64,000 nt of DNA from NCBI RefSeq assembly GCF_049331405.1, contig NZ_CP186274.1, forward strand, positions 8,556,001 through 8,620,000, read 5' to 3'. The translations under genes were made by a program, and so were the position numbers. The stretch is from PoT sp049331405 (GTDB lineage: Bacteria > Planctomycetota > Planctomycetia > Isosphaerales > Isosphaeraceae). This document shows positions 34,825-43,208 of the stretch, in pieces. Position 1 is the first letter of the stretch, and each line of letters starts with the position of its first letter. The notes under the pieces are model-generated. The model was not told the origin of the DNA. It was given only the letters and a program-made list of their open reading frames with translations, and searched no databases.

Positions 34825-35661
34825 ATGCACGTCATGGCGGCGAAGGTCGAGCCTGCGGTGAGCGTCGAGGCCTTGCTCGACGTGCTGGCCAATTTGCCAG
34901 TGACCTGCCCTAGGACGACTCTGGCGGGCTGCCTGCCGCTCTCCTGGGATGCCCTGGATGACCTCCTCGCCGGTGCCGAGGCCGAGGGCCTGATCGACGT
35001 CTGGGACGAAGCTCCTGGCCAGCTGGCGATCGTGCTGACGCCCCTCGCGGCCGAGCGGCTCGGCGTCGAGATCGTCGAGGCGGAGGACGGGGAGCGGTGG
35101 CTGCCGATCGGGGCACCGCCCCCGCCTCGGTTGAAGGTGTGGCCGGGCCGCGAGATCTCCGAGACCGGCATGCAGGACGACCCCGAACTGCCGTCGTTCT
35201 TCGAGACGGAGGCGGACCCCGAAGCGCACGAGCCGTATCTCGAACTCATCGCCTACGAGTCGGCCGAGCGGATCGCCTCGGAGCTTGAGCCGCCGAAGCC
35301 GGAGCCAGCATACGGCGGTCCCTGGCGATACTTCGACTCCAGCCTCGGCTCTGTCCCGTGGCCTCGCATCATCCTCGGGCTGGCGATGCAGTGGCCCGTT
35401 GTTCGGGCCGAGGGCGAGCCGTGCCCGTGCTGCCGGGGCCGCAAGCTCGAGCTCGTGGCGTTCTGCCTCGTGTGCGAGAGATCCGGCGTCGACCGGTTCT
35501 TGCCCAAGGTCCTGGCGAACCAGCTGCCGAAGTCGATGGCGAGCGAGGCGACGAAGGAGGTCGAGGGGCGTATCCCCGTGGCCTGCAAGGACGACCCCGG
35601 ATACGTCGAGCGTGACGGGATGAAGGTGCCCGAGAGGTTCGCCAGGATGATGAAGGGATGA
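34825..35661 (+). CDS. Winged-helix-like protein with zinc ribbon, hypothetical
   Basis: 278 aa. Residues about 15-80 (LLDVLANLPVTCPRTTLAGC, LDDLLAGAEAEGLIDVWDEA, QLAIVLTPLAAERLG) read as a winged helix. An acidic linker follows. Near 190-215 CPCCRGRKLELVAFCLVC supplies a CxxC pair for zinc. The rest is unassigned. About 240 bases of non-coding sequence precede it, so it may have its own promoter. It leads a tight run: the next start is 4 bases after its stop. Confidence 0.65.
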   Translation: MHVMAAKVEPAVSVEALLDVLANLPVTCPRTTLAGCLPLSWDALDDLLAGAEAEGLIDVWDEAPGQLAIVLTPLAAERLGVEIVEAEDGERWLPIGAPPPPRLKVWPGREISETGMQDDPELPSFFETEADPEAHEPYLELIAYESAERIASELEPPKPEPAYGGPWRYFDSSLGSVPWPRIILGLAMQWPVVRAEGEPCPCCRGRKLELVAFCLVCERSGVDRFLPKVLANQLPKSMASEATKEVEGRIPVACKDDPGYVERDGMKVPERFARMMKG

Positions 35662-35664
35662 TCG

Positions 35665-35973
35665 ATGAAGTCGACCCGACTGCGAAAGCCGGATGCCTTA
35701 CTCGACCGGGACGTCGCGATGCTCTGCGACCAGCTACGCGGCGTCCGGTCGAGCGACATCGCACGGAAGTTCGGCATCAGCAAGCAGCTCGTCTGCCGCC
35801 GGCTCAAGAGGATGCCCTCGGGAGTCAGGGCCTACGCCCGCAGGCGGATGGCTCACTGGACGATCAACGATATCTTCGTGGGCATGCATGCCGACGACCG
35901 CAAGGCGATCCGGCGGATCATGAAGGCCGCCGAGAAGGCACCCGTCCCGGGCGACGGCGAGGAGGCCCGATGA
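35665..35973 (+). CDS. Helix-turn-helix protein, hypothetical
   Basis: 102 aa. The N-terminal half contains an HTH of the homeodomain-like kind: CDQLRGVRSSDIARKFGISK QLVCRRLKRM. A second helical region with WTINDIFVGMHADDRKAIRR follows. Basic overall. It starts 4 bases after the preceding stop and its stop overlaps the next start as ATGA, so all three genes are probably translated from one mRNA. Likely a regulator or small terminase-like DNA binder; neither can be decided from sequence. Confidence 0.65.
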   Translation: MKSTRLRKPDALLDRDVAMLCDQLRGVRSSDIARKFGISKQLVCRRLKRMPSGVRAYARRRMAHWTINDIFVGMHADDRKAIRRIMKAAEKAPVPGDGEEAR

Positions 35974-36761
35974 TCCGCGATATCGGCGACCTCGTCATCC
36001 TGGCGGTCACGCCGGCCCTGGCCTTGGCGTACGCCGCCTGGGTGCCCCTGCGGCGACGCCGGCTGCGATCGCTCCTCGGGGACCTCGGGTCCGCCCTCGA
36101 CGCCGAGGCGAGGGCCCTGGGCCTGCGTGATGCACCTCGGGTCATCGAGGCCGCCGCATACCTCCGCTCGGCGAGTGATCGCTCGGGGGACGTGGGTTTG
36201 ACGCTGGTGGGTTGCAGCATGGCTGAGGTCCTCGGGAGGAAGGCCAGGCACCTGGCCAACGGGCAGGCCGAGGACCTGGCCATGCGGTACACGAATCGTG
36301 CCGCCGAGGTGCTCCTCGACTATGCGTTGTTCGACACGCTGCGAGGGCTAGCCTTCGTGCTCATGGCGAGGACGCTGCCCGGCCCGGTGAAGGCGGAACT
36401 GCGACGCATCGCGGTCGATGGTCTGGCCCGGTTCCGATGGCCGAGCGGCGAGGGATCGATCTGGGTTCAGATGGAGGAGGGGTCAGCGTTGAGGGACAAC
36501 CAGAGAAGGGCATTGGTGCAGCGGCTCGACCGCTGGATCGGTGAGCATCGGGACCGGATCGACAGGCATGTCGTCGAGGATGACGGCGAGGTCATGACGC
36601 TCAAGGTAGTCCAGGAGGCCGAGCGGTTCGATCCGGACCTAAACCTGGCTGCGGCGACGCTCGATCTCGAGGTCGCACACTCGGTCGAGTTCAGCGGCGT
36701 CATGCTCGATGTCGTGGTCGTCGTGCCGGGTGCCGGCGTCGAGGCCACATCGGAGGTCTGA
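35970..36761 (+). CDS. Membrane-anchored hypothetical protein
   Basis: 263 aa; perfect GGAGG before the ATG, which overlaps the previous stop. One helix near the N-terminus (LVILAVTPALALAYAAWV) is followed by a basic stretch (RRRRLRSLL), placing the rest in the cytoplasm. The body is helical with AEDLAMRYTNRAAEVLLDYA and a C-terminal beta segment EFSGVMLDVVVVVPGAGVEA. No family recognised. It could be a membrane-tethered element protein such as a superinfection or lysis accessory, but that is a guess. Confidence 0.6.
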   Translation: MIRDIGDLVILAVTPALALAYAAWVPLRRRRLRSLLGDLGSALDAEARALGLRDAPRVIEAAAYLRSASDRSGDVGLTLVGCSMAEVLGRKARHLANGQAEDLAMRYTNRAAEVLLDYALFDTLRGLAFVLMARTLPGPVKAELRRIAVDGLARFRWPSGEGSIWVQMEEGSALRDNQRRALVQRLDRWIGEHRDRIDRHVVEDDGEVMTLKVVQEAERFDPDLNLAAATLDLEVAHSVEFSGVMLDVVVVVPGAGVEATSEV

Positions 36762-36763
36762 CC

Positions 36764-36991
36764 GTGGACGCCTCGACCAGGCTGCGAGTCGTGTTCTACC
36801 GGGAGTCGGGCCGGTGGCTGGCACACTGCCTCGAGACCGACCTCATCGGCGACGGCCCGACGAGGGACGATGCCCTCGGGCAACTGCGTCTGGCCACGCA
36901 GGTCCATTGTGCAGCCTTATTATTGGCCAGCATCAAGCCCGGCATTCTTTTCCCTACGTTGCTTCATAATTCTAGGCAGATCCATGATTGA
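36764..36991 (+). CDS. HicB-like antitoxin-fold protein without a HicA partner
   Basis: 75 aa from a GTG 2 bases after the preceding stop. LRVVFYRESGRWLAHCLETD LIGDGPTRDDALGQLRLATQ is the ribonuclease H-like fold of HicB/UPF0150 proteins. The usual C-terminal DNA-binding part is missing and the last 20 residues (KPGILFPTLLHNSRQIHD) overlap the end of the convergent gene. No HicA-like toxin is adjacent, so it is an orphan or truncated antitoxin. Confidence 0.65.
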   Translation: MDASTRLRVVFYRESGRWLAHCLETDLIGDGPTRDDALGQLRLATQVHCAALLLASIKPGILFPTLLHNSRQIHD

Positions 36992-37864
36992 TACTACTTT
37001 GAGAATCTCGCGTTCACCTTCGATTTCAGTAATCAGATGCTTGTCGTTATCATGAAGCACCGAATATGTGCGTTTGTAAATTGTATTTCTCACACACCAT
37101 CCGAAACTTGTAAGCTTGTAAGTCAGGGAACCTGACGAAAGTTCATCTACAAACTTGCCATGAATCATTTCCTCGGTAAGTATGATCGGTGACGACTGGA
37201 TAAGGCCGAGGTCAAGCAGGCGACTCATCGTTTGATACGAAATATTGGATTTGCTTTCTAGAAGTTGCTCCTTCGACAGTCGAAACGGACCCTTAGCGGC
37301 AGACATCTCGTAGAGCATCGAAAGCGTCTTATCGTCCAGCCGGCTCATGACTGACTCGACCGACAGCGATCTGCTCTGTTCAATCGAGTGCATCGCATTT
37401 CTTAATGCTTCAGAAACCGAAGCTTTTGCCTCGTCGACCTTGTTGTCGGGGTCGTAGGAATTGACTCGGATATTGACCACATCGAAGGGCAATTCTTCAT
37501 CGTCTGACCGGAAGAGTACAACCTCTTCTGGGAGGCGAACGGCCTGGGCAACTCCGACCTCGTACATGACGTTGCCGTTTCGCACCACGTAGGAGTTCTT
37601 GCCGCCGGTGTCCAGGCTTCCCATTGCGGATATGTCGGCAAAGATGAGCCTGTGCGAGCTGATCGACTTCGTGATGTCGGTCAGGATAGAGTCATTGACC
37701 TTACCCTTGTCCACTCTGTATGGCTCGAGGCCTATCTCGCGGATGGCGGGCTCGATCACGTGTTTCCACCTGGCGTCAAATCTAGGATGGAAGCACATCG
37801 CCACGAAGACCTTGTCTTCACGAGGGAACGGGGGAAACAGGTTGAAGAGATGGGCCGGGTACAT
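36920..37864 (-). CDS. TIR-like / nucleoside deoxyribosyltransferase-like domain protein, candidate defence effector
   Basis: About 314 aa from ATG 37864; the frame is open to a TTG at 37939 inside a repeat palindrome. Residues about 18-140 carry a Rossmann-like domain: DKVFVAMCFHPRFDARWKHV, IGLEPYRVDKG, ISSHRLIFADISA, and NGNVMYEVGVAQAVRLPEEV. The last, with Glu in a YEVG context, is the signature of deoxyribosyltransferase-like and TIR-like effectors found in bacterial defence genes. The remaining C-terminal half contains a winged-helix-like region (LSKEQLLESKSNISYQTMSR LLDLGLI). It is likely to hydrolyse a nucleotide such as NAD when triggered (inference from family). Confidence 0.7.
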   Translation of the reverse strand: MYPAHLFNLFPPFPREDKVFVAMCFHPRFDARWKHVIEPAIREIGLEPYRVDKGKVNDSILTDITKSISSHRLIFADISAMGSLDTGGKNSYVVRNGNVMYEVGVAQAVRLPEEVVLFRSDDEELPFDVVNIRVNSYDPDNKVDEAKASVSEALRNAMHSIEQSRSLSVESVMSRLDDKTLSMLYEMSAAKGPFRLSKEQLLESKSNISYQTMSRLLDLGLIQSSPIILTEEMIHGKFVDELSSGSLTYKLTSFGWCVRNTIYKRTYSVLHDNDKHLITEIEGEREILKVVSIMDLPRIMKQRREKNAGLDAGQ

Positions 37865-37935
37865 GGGAAGACTCGTGAGACCTCTGGTTTCGGTTGATTG
37901 GAAGCTATTCGCCAAGCCACTGGAGATATTTGAGG

Positions 37936-37961
37936 CCAAGAGCGCCGAACGGCGCTCTTGG
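37936..37961. repeat. Element palindrome copy 7, centre altered
   Basis: Both 12-bp arms are intact, but the central AT is AA (GCCGAACGGC), breaking the symmetry only in what would be a hairpin loop. It is followed by TTTT on the plus strand and lies 12 bases past the stop of the minus-strand gene 37974-38267. Confidence 0.95.
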
Positions 37962-37973
37962 TTTTAGACCAAC

Positions 37974-38267
37974 CTACTCCGAGGTTGTCATGCCGAGCTC
38001 ATCGCACCTGCAACCATACAGGGCGGCGAGGCGGCCATCGGGAAGGGTGCAGAAACTGGCGAACCCGGAGAACCCTTCGTTCTCGTCTCGCCCGGGAAGG
38101 CTACCTATGTCGAAGAAAGCCGGCCAAGATTTCGGGCTATCGTTCAAGTGCTGGGAAGCCGGCGATTCGACGATAGTACCGTCGGTAAGGACGACGGGTC
38201 TTAACGGTCTACGTCTACGGTAGGGAACGGCCACGATTGCTCGTCCACCTGAAACCAATTCGAGCAT
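37974..38267 (-). CDS. Small hypothetical protein
   Basis: 97 aa, preceded by GAGGAGATCG. Starts MLELVSGGRAIVAVPYRRRR and has two beta-rich parts, RPVVLTDGTIVESPASQ and GFASFCTLPDGRLAALYGCR, both with a turn-strand-turn pattern (LTDGT, LPDGR). Two Cys near the end. No family recognised. It is on the same strand as the neighbour at 38332 and probably follows it in one transcript. Confidence 0.5.
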   Translation of the reverse strand: MLELVSGGRAIVAVPYRRRRPLRPVVLTDGTIVESPASQHLNDSPKSWPAFFDIGSLPGRDENEGFSGFASFCTLPDGRLAALYGCRCDELGMTTSE

Positions 38268-38331
38268 CGATCGATCTCCTCGCGTGAATGCCTCTCAGAC
38301 GTGGTTGAGAACCGCCGAGCGAGCGTTACGG

Positions 38332-38907
38332 TTACTCGGCGGGTTTCGCATTTCGAGAGGCTCTCACGGGGCTCGCACCAGCCTTCACGGCGGCTGCCTC
38401 GGGCATCATCGCGTCGAGGATATCGCGGACGGTATCTGCCGTCTTGGCGGCCTTGGCCGTCAGTTCGAGTGCCTGATCAACGATCCTCTCGAGGAGCTCG
38501 GGCAGTTTGGTGAAAGCCTTGAGTTTCATCTCTCGCGAGCATGAAGACCAAGGTGTCTCCTCTACGGCAAGTAGCTTCCTCGCGTCCGTGTTCGAGTTCG
38601 GATCGATATCGCGGACTGTTTGCTCTGTGACGTAGATGCGGTACTTGCCACCGATGCGGCCATAGTCGAGGTATGAGCGGCGGTAGATGTTCCATGCGTC
38701 CGGATCATCCTCGTCTTCGGACGATTCGCCCGAGGCGAGTTGAATCGACTCAATCCAATTGGTGCTCGCGGTGATGCCGAGGCTCAACTCTTCTCCGAGG
38801 AATCTCTCGACGAGGGCGACCACCCTGTTGGCCTCCTCCGTGGCCTCGTTCAACTGAGGTGTGACGGCACGGAGCTTCGCCAACTTCGCTCGAAGTTCAC
38901 TGGTCAT
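38332..38907 (-). CDS. Hypothetical helical protein
   Basis: 191 aa. An N-terminal coiled coil (LRAKLAKLRAVTPQLNEATE EANRVVALVERFLGEELSLG) leads to a mixed region containing YLDYGRIGGKYRIYVTEQTV and a second long helix (LKAFTKLPELLERIVDQALE LTAKAAKTADTVRDILDAMM). The Ala/Lys/Pro-rich C-terminus is probably disordered. No family recognised; a structural or DNA-bound role is possible. Confidence 0.6.
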   Translation of the reverse strand: MTSELRAKLAKLRAVTPQLNEATEEANRVVALVERFLGEELSLGITASTNWIESIQLASGESSEDEDDPDAWNIYRRSYLDYGRIGGKYRIYVTEQTVRDIDPNSNTDARKLLAVEETPWSSCSREMKLKAFTKLPELLERIVDQALELTAKAAKTADTVRDILDAMMPEAAAVKAGASPVRASRNAKPAE

Positions 38908-39085
38908 CGGATTGTTCTCCAGGACCGACAGGTCCGATTGTTCGCGACCCCGACGGGGGCCGACTTCCGCAAGGTAAGGATGCTCGGTCCTACCGAATCA
39001 CATCACTTACCCATCCACATGTTACACCGATGGCACTGAGAGTCAAGGAATGAACGGACAACTCCTCCGCCAGTCGACTTATCCC

Positions 39086-39589
39086 TCAGAAGCACGTCTT
39101 TCCATGAACATCGCAAATATCATAGCCGTTTGACAGGTCGCGGTAGACGCCGGGCAGGGGGAGGGTCGCGGCACTCCTGAGCACGAAACGCCCATGTCGG
39201 GCGTTAACCTCCCGCTTGAGCTTGGCCAGGGCCTCGGCCCTGGTATCGTGCGGGATGAACAGGCCGAGCTGGCTCGAGGCCCTCGGGACCAGTCCCTCGG
39301 CGATGAGGTGCATCCGGTTGGCCGTCCCCCGGGGGAGCCAGGCCTGTCGTAGGCAGGGCCGGAGCGTATCGAGCAGGATGTCGAACCGGTCGGTCGGGGC
39401 CTCGAGCGTGGCATGCCCCTCGCCGGCCTGGCCGTCGCGGTAGCCCACCCAGACCGAGACCCGGCCGGTGCAGACCTCGTAATACTCGAGTCCCTCGACC
39501 AGCCGCTCGATGTTCCGCACGAGCCAGGCATAGATCACCATGAGGAGCGACGACTCGCCGCATGAGTCTGAACGCCCCATCGGTTCCAT
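39086..39589 (-). pseudogene. C-terminal fragment of a Y-family DNA polymerase (UmuC/ImpB-like)
   Basis: 167 aa resembling only the little-finger and tail part of Y-family polymerases: RVSVWVGYRDGQAGEGHATL, APTDRFDILLDTLRPCLRQA, QLGLFIPHDTRAEALAKLKR, VNARHGRFVLRSAATLPLPG, ending DICDVHGKTCF as in planctomycete UmuC-type proteins. The palm and finger domains with the catalytic acidic residues are absent upstream. It lacks polymerase activity and is a remnant next to other broken genes. Confidence 0.75.
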
Positions 39590-39591
39590 AC

Positions 39592-39867
39592 CTATGAAGC
39601 TGGAACCTCACTCGGTGCGATGGGGAATAACCTGGCAAACACCCGATCATCTTCCGCGACCGAAGGGTCCACGACCATTTCGGCGACATGGCCCCCTCGC
39701 CTATGCCCAAAGGTGACGTGTTCCAGGCGTAGATAGCAATCTTTGTAGTCGGCCCCAATGTCTATGAGCCAATTCCCAATCCGCAACATGGTAGAGTGGT
39801 CGGAATCGGGGAAAGCGACGAGCACGTAGGCGAACAGGAAGTACCGGAACCTCGCCAGGACGGCCGC
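39592..39867 (-). pseudogene. Gene fragment cut by the IS3-family element
   Basis: A frame with a plausible protein pattern (VLARFRYFLFAYVLVAF, LRIGNWLIDIGADYKDCYLR, GHVAEMVVDPSVAEDDRVFA) runs from near the left end of the IS to a stop at 39592. The inward side meets a TAG 6 bases from the element end. Together with the fragment at 41091-41699 on the other side of the IS, same strand, it may be one gene split by the insertion. No family assigned. Confidence 0.45.
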
Positions 39868-39933
39868 CTATGGTGGACCCCGAAAACTGGACCATCTGTT
39901 AAGCTACTCAGACGGGTCTGAGGAGGAGGACGG

Positions 39934-40222
39934 ATGGCGAGGAAGCGGCAAGTCCACACGGCGGCGTTCAAGGCTCAAGTCGCCCTGGCGGCCCTCAAGG
40001 GAGACCGCACGATCAACGAGTTGGCCGGCCACTATGGCGTCCATCCCACATCGATCCATGGCTGGAAGAAGCAGCTCATCAGCAGTGCCGAGGAGGTCTT
40101 CGGGAGTCCGGCCAAGGCGGCCTCGGCTGACGCCGAGGCACGCCAGGCCGAACTCTTCTGAACAGATCGGGCGCCTCAAGATGGAACTCGAGTGGCTTAA
40201 AAAAGTCGCCCCATTCAGTTGA
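39934..40222 (+). pseudogene. IS3-family transposase OrfA, frameshifted
   Basis: From ATG 39934: KRQVHTAAFKAQVALAALKG and INELAGHYGVHPTSIHGWKK, the HTH of IS3-type OrfA. At 40159 one extra base after GCCGAACTCTTC creates a TGA; the remaining conserved end EQIGRLKMELEWLKKVAPFS continues in the next frame to 40222. An intact OrfA would read QAELFEQIGRLKMELEWLKK. The single-base insertion probably inactivates it. Confidence 0.8.
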
Positions 40223-40235
40223 GGACCGAAGGCCC

Positions 40236-41057
40236 TTGATCGAGCCGGATCATCCCCGGTTGAGCGTGCGCCGCCAGTGCGAGTTGCTGGGGCTGAGCCG
40301 ATCGAGCCTCTACTACCGACCTGCGGGTGAGTCGCCCGAGGACCTGCGCCTGATGCGGTTGATCGACGAGCAATATACGGCATGCCCGTTCTACGGCAGC
40401 CGCAAGATGACCGCCTGGCTGGAACAACGAGGTGAGGAGGTCAATCGGAAGCGAGTACAGCGCCTGATGCGGAAGATGGGCCTGGAAGCGATCTATGCCA
40501 AGCCCAGGCTGAGTCAGGCCGGGAGAGGCCATAAGATCTACCCTTATCTCTTGCGAGGTGTCAAAGCCCGGCGAGCGGACCACGTGTGGAGCACGGACAT
40601 CACTTATGTGCCGATGAGTGGAGGGTTCATGTACCTGGCGGCGGTGATCGACTGGTACAGCCGGTACGTGATCGGCTGGCGGCTGTCGAACACGCTGGAC
40701 GGCTCCTTCTGCCTGGAGATGTTGGAAGATGCCTTGAGGTCGGGGAAGCCCGAGGTGTTCAACACGGACCAAGGGGTCCAGTTCACGGCCGAGGCGTTCA
40801 CCGGGAGGCTTGAGGCGGCCGGGATAGCCGTGAGCATGGATGGACGCGGCAGGGCATTGGATAACGTGTTCGTCGAACGGCTCTGGAGGACCGTGAAATA
40901 CGAAGATATTTACATCCAAGGCTACGAGACGGTGCCGGAGCTGCAGCGAGGGTTGAGGCGATACTTCGGCTTCTATAACGAGGATCGGCTCCACGAATCC
41001 CTGGGGTACCGGACTCCAGGGACGGTCTACCGAGCGGACAGAGCCACGACGGCCTGA
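40236..41057 (+). CDS. IS3-family transposase OrfB (DDE integrase core)
   Basis: 273 aa from a TTG at 40236 (MIEPDHPRLSVRRQCELLGL), which may in nature be reached by frameshifting from OrfA. DDE motif: DHVWSTDITYVPMSGGFMYL, VFNTDQGVQFTAEAF, and RALDNVFVERLWRTVKYE, with D, D and E all present and correctly spaced. Ends FYNEDRLHESLGYRTPGTVY, the classic IS3 C-terminus. The frame is intact, but OrfA is not, so mobility is doubtful. Confidence 0.9.
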   Translation: MIEPDHPRLSVRRQCELLGLSRSSLYYRPAGESPEDLRLMRLIDEQYTACPFYGSRKMTAWLEQRGEEVNRKRVQRLMRKMGLEAIYAKPRLSQAGRGHKIYPYLLRGVKARRADHVWSTDITYVPMSGGFMYLAAVIDWYSRYVIGWRLSNTLDGSFCLEMLEDALRSGKPEVFNTDQGVQFTAEAFTGRLEAAGIAVSMDGRGRALDNVFVERLWRTVKYEDIYIQGYETVPELQRGLRRYFGFYNEDRLHESLGYRTPGTVYRADRATTA

Positions 41058-41090
41058 TTGGACAGTAGCGAAGGATCGCCGTTTTTTGGT

Positions 41091-41699
41091 CTAGACAATG
41101 GGGTCCACCTCAGCCTGAGGGTGGCCGTGTTCGTTCAACCAGTCTCTCAAGGGGCCGATCGCCGCACGGTCATCCTGAGCGGCCATAAGCAAAGCGCGCA
41201 GTTCCGGAGGGATGGGTTCATTTGGCGTGAAACAAGATCCATCCCCACCATCATCATGCCGGAAACTGCTCCACGAACGATTGCCTCCTGTAACTCCCGG
41301 CCGGTCGCTTTCTACGCGGATCCCATCCACTTCGTGCATGACCGAGGCGAAGCCTGAGAGATGGAAGTCGGGGCCTCGTGAATTTGGATCCCATCCGGAA
41401 TGCAACGCAGACCGGATGATCCCCTCGATGTGGCGGGGCGCGATGGATGATACCCCGAGGGGAAGAAAGATTTCTTCGGCGCGTTCCTCTGCGAGGAGAC
41501 GGGGACTTCCACCGACGAGCGAGAAGACCACGATGCGCAGTATTGAACTCTGAGTGACTGCATCGTTCGTCCATTCGATGCGCCATCTCAGGTGGTGGTT
41601 GCCCACTACTATCGGTCGTGTCCGTCTTCTTTTTATCGCGCGAGCCACGACTTTCCCTTCCGTTGCCACATTGACCCGCCTTGGTAGCGACCCTGACAA
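41091..41699 (-). pseudogene. 3'-truncated hypothetical gene running into the IS end
   Basis: 202 codons from a TTG (start uncertain). It contains HLRWRIEWTNDAVTQSSILR IVVFSLVGGSPRLLAEERAE and ends PPELRALLMAAQDDRAAIGP LRDWLNEHGHPQAE before crossing into the IS inverted repeat and stopping at 41091. The last part resembles the short TIGR02996-type repeat found in many planctomycete proteins (DD...R...DWL.EHGDP). The native C-terminus is missing. Confidence 0.5.
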
Positions 41700-41702
41700 G
41701 TC

Positions 41703-42065
41703 GTGACAAAAACAATCCTACAGCCCGATGTTCGGTCGCTCAACTTGGAGCTCGTGCGTGGCGGATGGGCCTGGTGGTATGACGCATACGCGAAGTTCGA
41801 CGGCGAACTCAAACGACTCGAGGACGAGGCCAGGGCCGCCAGGAGAGGGCTCTGGGCGGACAAGGCTCCGACGCCGCCCTGGGACTGGCGGAAGGGCGGG
41901 GCGGCCGTCCAGGCGGCCGGGTTCATCGGCAACAGCAGGAGCCGCCTCTATCACGCCGCCAACTGCAACGCGGCGGCGAAGATGACGGCGAGTCATCGCG
42001 TGGCGCTCAAGAGGGACGCCGAGGCCGAGCAGGCGGGATACCGCAAGGCGAAGGATTGCCACTAA
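41703..42065 (+). pseudogene. C-terminal fragment of a staphylococcal-nuclease-like protein with Ada-type metal-binding tail
   Basis: 120 codons from GTG 41703. ILQPDVRSLNLELVRGGWAW WYDAYAKFDGELKRLEDEAR AARRGLWADKAP is the end of a thermonuclease (SNase) domain, and GNSRSRLYHAANCNAAAKMT then GYRKAKDCH is the C-x(n)-C Ada-like metal-binding module that follows it in planctomycete and proteobacterial proteins. The first two thirds of the nuclease, with catalytic Arg and Glu, are absent upstream. It overlaps nothing, but it cannot be an active nuclease. Confidence 0.7.
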
Positions 42066-42094
42066 GCCGAGTCCCCCAAAGGGTCCGCCTAGGG

Positions 42095-42118
42095 CAAGAG
42101 CGCCGATCGGCGCTCTTG
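42095..42118. repeat. Element palindrome copy 8
   Basis: A perfect 24-bp palindrome, followed by GG. It lies 29 bases past the nuclease fragment stop and 18 bases past the stop of the convergent gene at 42137. Confidence 0.95.
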
Positions 42119-42136
42119 GGTTCCCAGGGTCTTGGC

Positions 42137-42658
42137 TCAACCATCCTTGAAGTGCTTCAGGATGACCCGCCCCGCCAGCTCGACCACCTTCTCGGCGATG
42201 TCATCGTCCAGTTCGTAGAACGGGCGGTCCTTGCTGACGTGCTTCGCCTTCTCGAGGTCGGTGGTGTTCTGATCGGCCTTCGAGAGCGGGACGCCGCTCG
42301 CCGCCTTCGCGGGCGGCTGGCCCGTGCCGTACCGCATCTCGATGGAATTGGCAGAGATGATCGGCCGGCCCCTCAGCGATTCCTGGCTCAGGAGCTGCCC
42401 GGTACGCACCAGCGGGGCATGGGGATCGACCTTGTAGCGTCTGGCCTTGTACGCGGCATAGGCGGGGGAGTTCGCCTTCAGGGCGGTGCCGTCGGCCTGC
42501 TGCTTGCGGTCCAGGGTGCGATCGGCGATCTCGGTCACCACAAGGTCGACGATGTCCCTGGCGAGGGACTGGTTCTCGCCGGGCATCGTGAACGAGACGC
42601 TATCCACGAGGGCCTTGATCTTCGCCTCGATCTCGTCGATGTTCGATGAGCCCGACAT
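42137..42658 (-). CDS. Phage virion morphogenesis / tail completion-like protein
   Basis: 173 aa from ATG 42658 (GGAGGCGG upstream). ANSPAYAAYKARRYKVDPHA PLVRTGQLLSQESLRGRPII contains the PLxRTGxLxxS motif of Mu gpG / P2 gpS / HK97 gp10-type tail completion proteins, and the C-terminal helix RPFYELDDDIAEKVVELAGR matches their ending. In phages this protein joins head to tail or finishes the tail. Here it lies 9 kb from the tape measure and has no head gene beside it. The open frame extends to 43084 but without support. Confidence 0.7.
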   Translation of the reverse strand: MSGSSNIDEIEAKIKALVDSVSFTMPGENQSLARDIVDLVVTEIADRTLDRKQQADGTALKANSPAYAAYKARRYKVDPHAPLVRTGQLLSQESLRGRPIISANSIEMRYGTGQPPAKAASGVPLSKADQNTTDLEKAKHVSKDRPFYELDDDIAEKVVELAGRVILKHFKDG

Positions 42659-42892
42659 CCCACCGCCTCCGCTCGCGAGGCCTGGCCTTCGCCACGTCGG
42701 CGAGTCGGTAGCTTCGCTCATACCATCATACGGTGGACGTCGGATTTCGGCCCGAGGAATCAGGCCGCGATCGGCCTGGCCGAGGCCGCCAGCCCGGCCG
42801 GCCCCGCTCGGGGCGTCAGGCTGGTATGATAATCGCAATCGTCCCGACGAGTGCCGTGTCAACTCGATGCCCTCTTGGCAAAGGAGTGGCGA

Positions 42893-43126
42893 TTGGACCA
42901 CGACGAGCGATACGAGACCGTCATGGGTAGCGACGTCGCCCGCGACGGCATGTACCTGGAGCTGTGGGATCGAAAGCCGCCGGGGAAATTGGCTCTCTGG
43001 GCGTTCTACTCGGATGCCGATGGCTCGTTCGAGTTCGAGCGTTACTTGGATGACGTCCCGCCCGAGGTCGAGGAGTGGTTCCACCGGGAGGCGAGGCGGC
43101 GATTGCCGCCGATGCCGGATGCCTGA
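42893..43126 (+). CDS. Small acidic hypothetical protein
   Basis: 77 aa from TTG 42893, chosen because AAAGGAG stands 8 bases upstream. LDHDERYETVMGSDVARDGM, YLELWDRKPPGKLALWAFYS and DGSFEFERYLDDVPPEVEEW read as a compact alpha/beta domain, Trp-rich. It is divergent from the virion-morphogenesis gene. No family recognised. Confidence 0.55.
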   Translation: MDHDERYETVMGSDVARDGMYLELWDRKPPGKLALWAFYSDADGSFEFERYLDDVPPEVEEWFHREARRRLPPMPDA

Positions 43127-43182
43127 TCTCGCGGAGAGTACCGTATTCCGATCAGCAGAAGAGGATCGTCATATCGACGTGA

Positions 43183-43208
43183 GCAAGACCGCCAATCGAC
43201 GCTCTTGC
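43183..43208. repeat. Degenerate element palindrome copy
   Basis: GCAAGACCGCCAA then TCGACGCTCTTGC; 21 or 22 of 26 positions match the consensus and symmetry is partly lost. It lies 56 bases past a stop codon, the same relative place as the intact copies. Confidence 0.75.

Larger units (their letters stand above)
39874..41108 (+). mobile_element. IS3-family insertion sequence with damaged orfA
   Basis: Left end TGGACCCCGAAAACTGGACC, right end read inward TGGACCCCATTGTCTAGACC (14 of 20 match, first eight identical). About 1235 bp. It contains an orfA with a frameshift and an intact orfB. I see no convincing target duplication, so one flank may have been rearranged since insertion. It is embedded in the integrated element. 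Confidence 0.85.

Noticed and set aside
36764..36991. Complete HicAB toxin-antitoxin system
   Set aside because: Only a HicB-like fold is present; no HicA-like double-stranded-RNA-binding toxin lies on either side.
41703..42065. Functional thermonuclease
   Set aside because: Only the C-terminal third is present; the catalytic part is missing upstream, where an opposite-strand gene begins.
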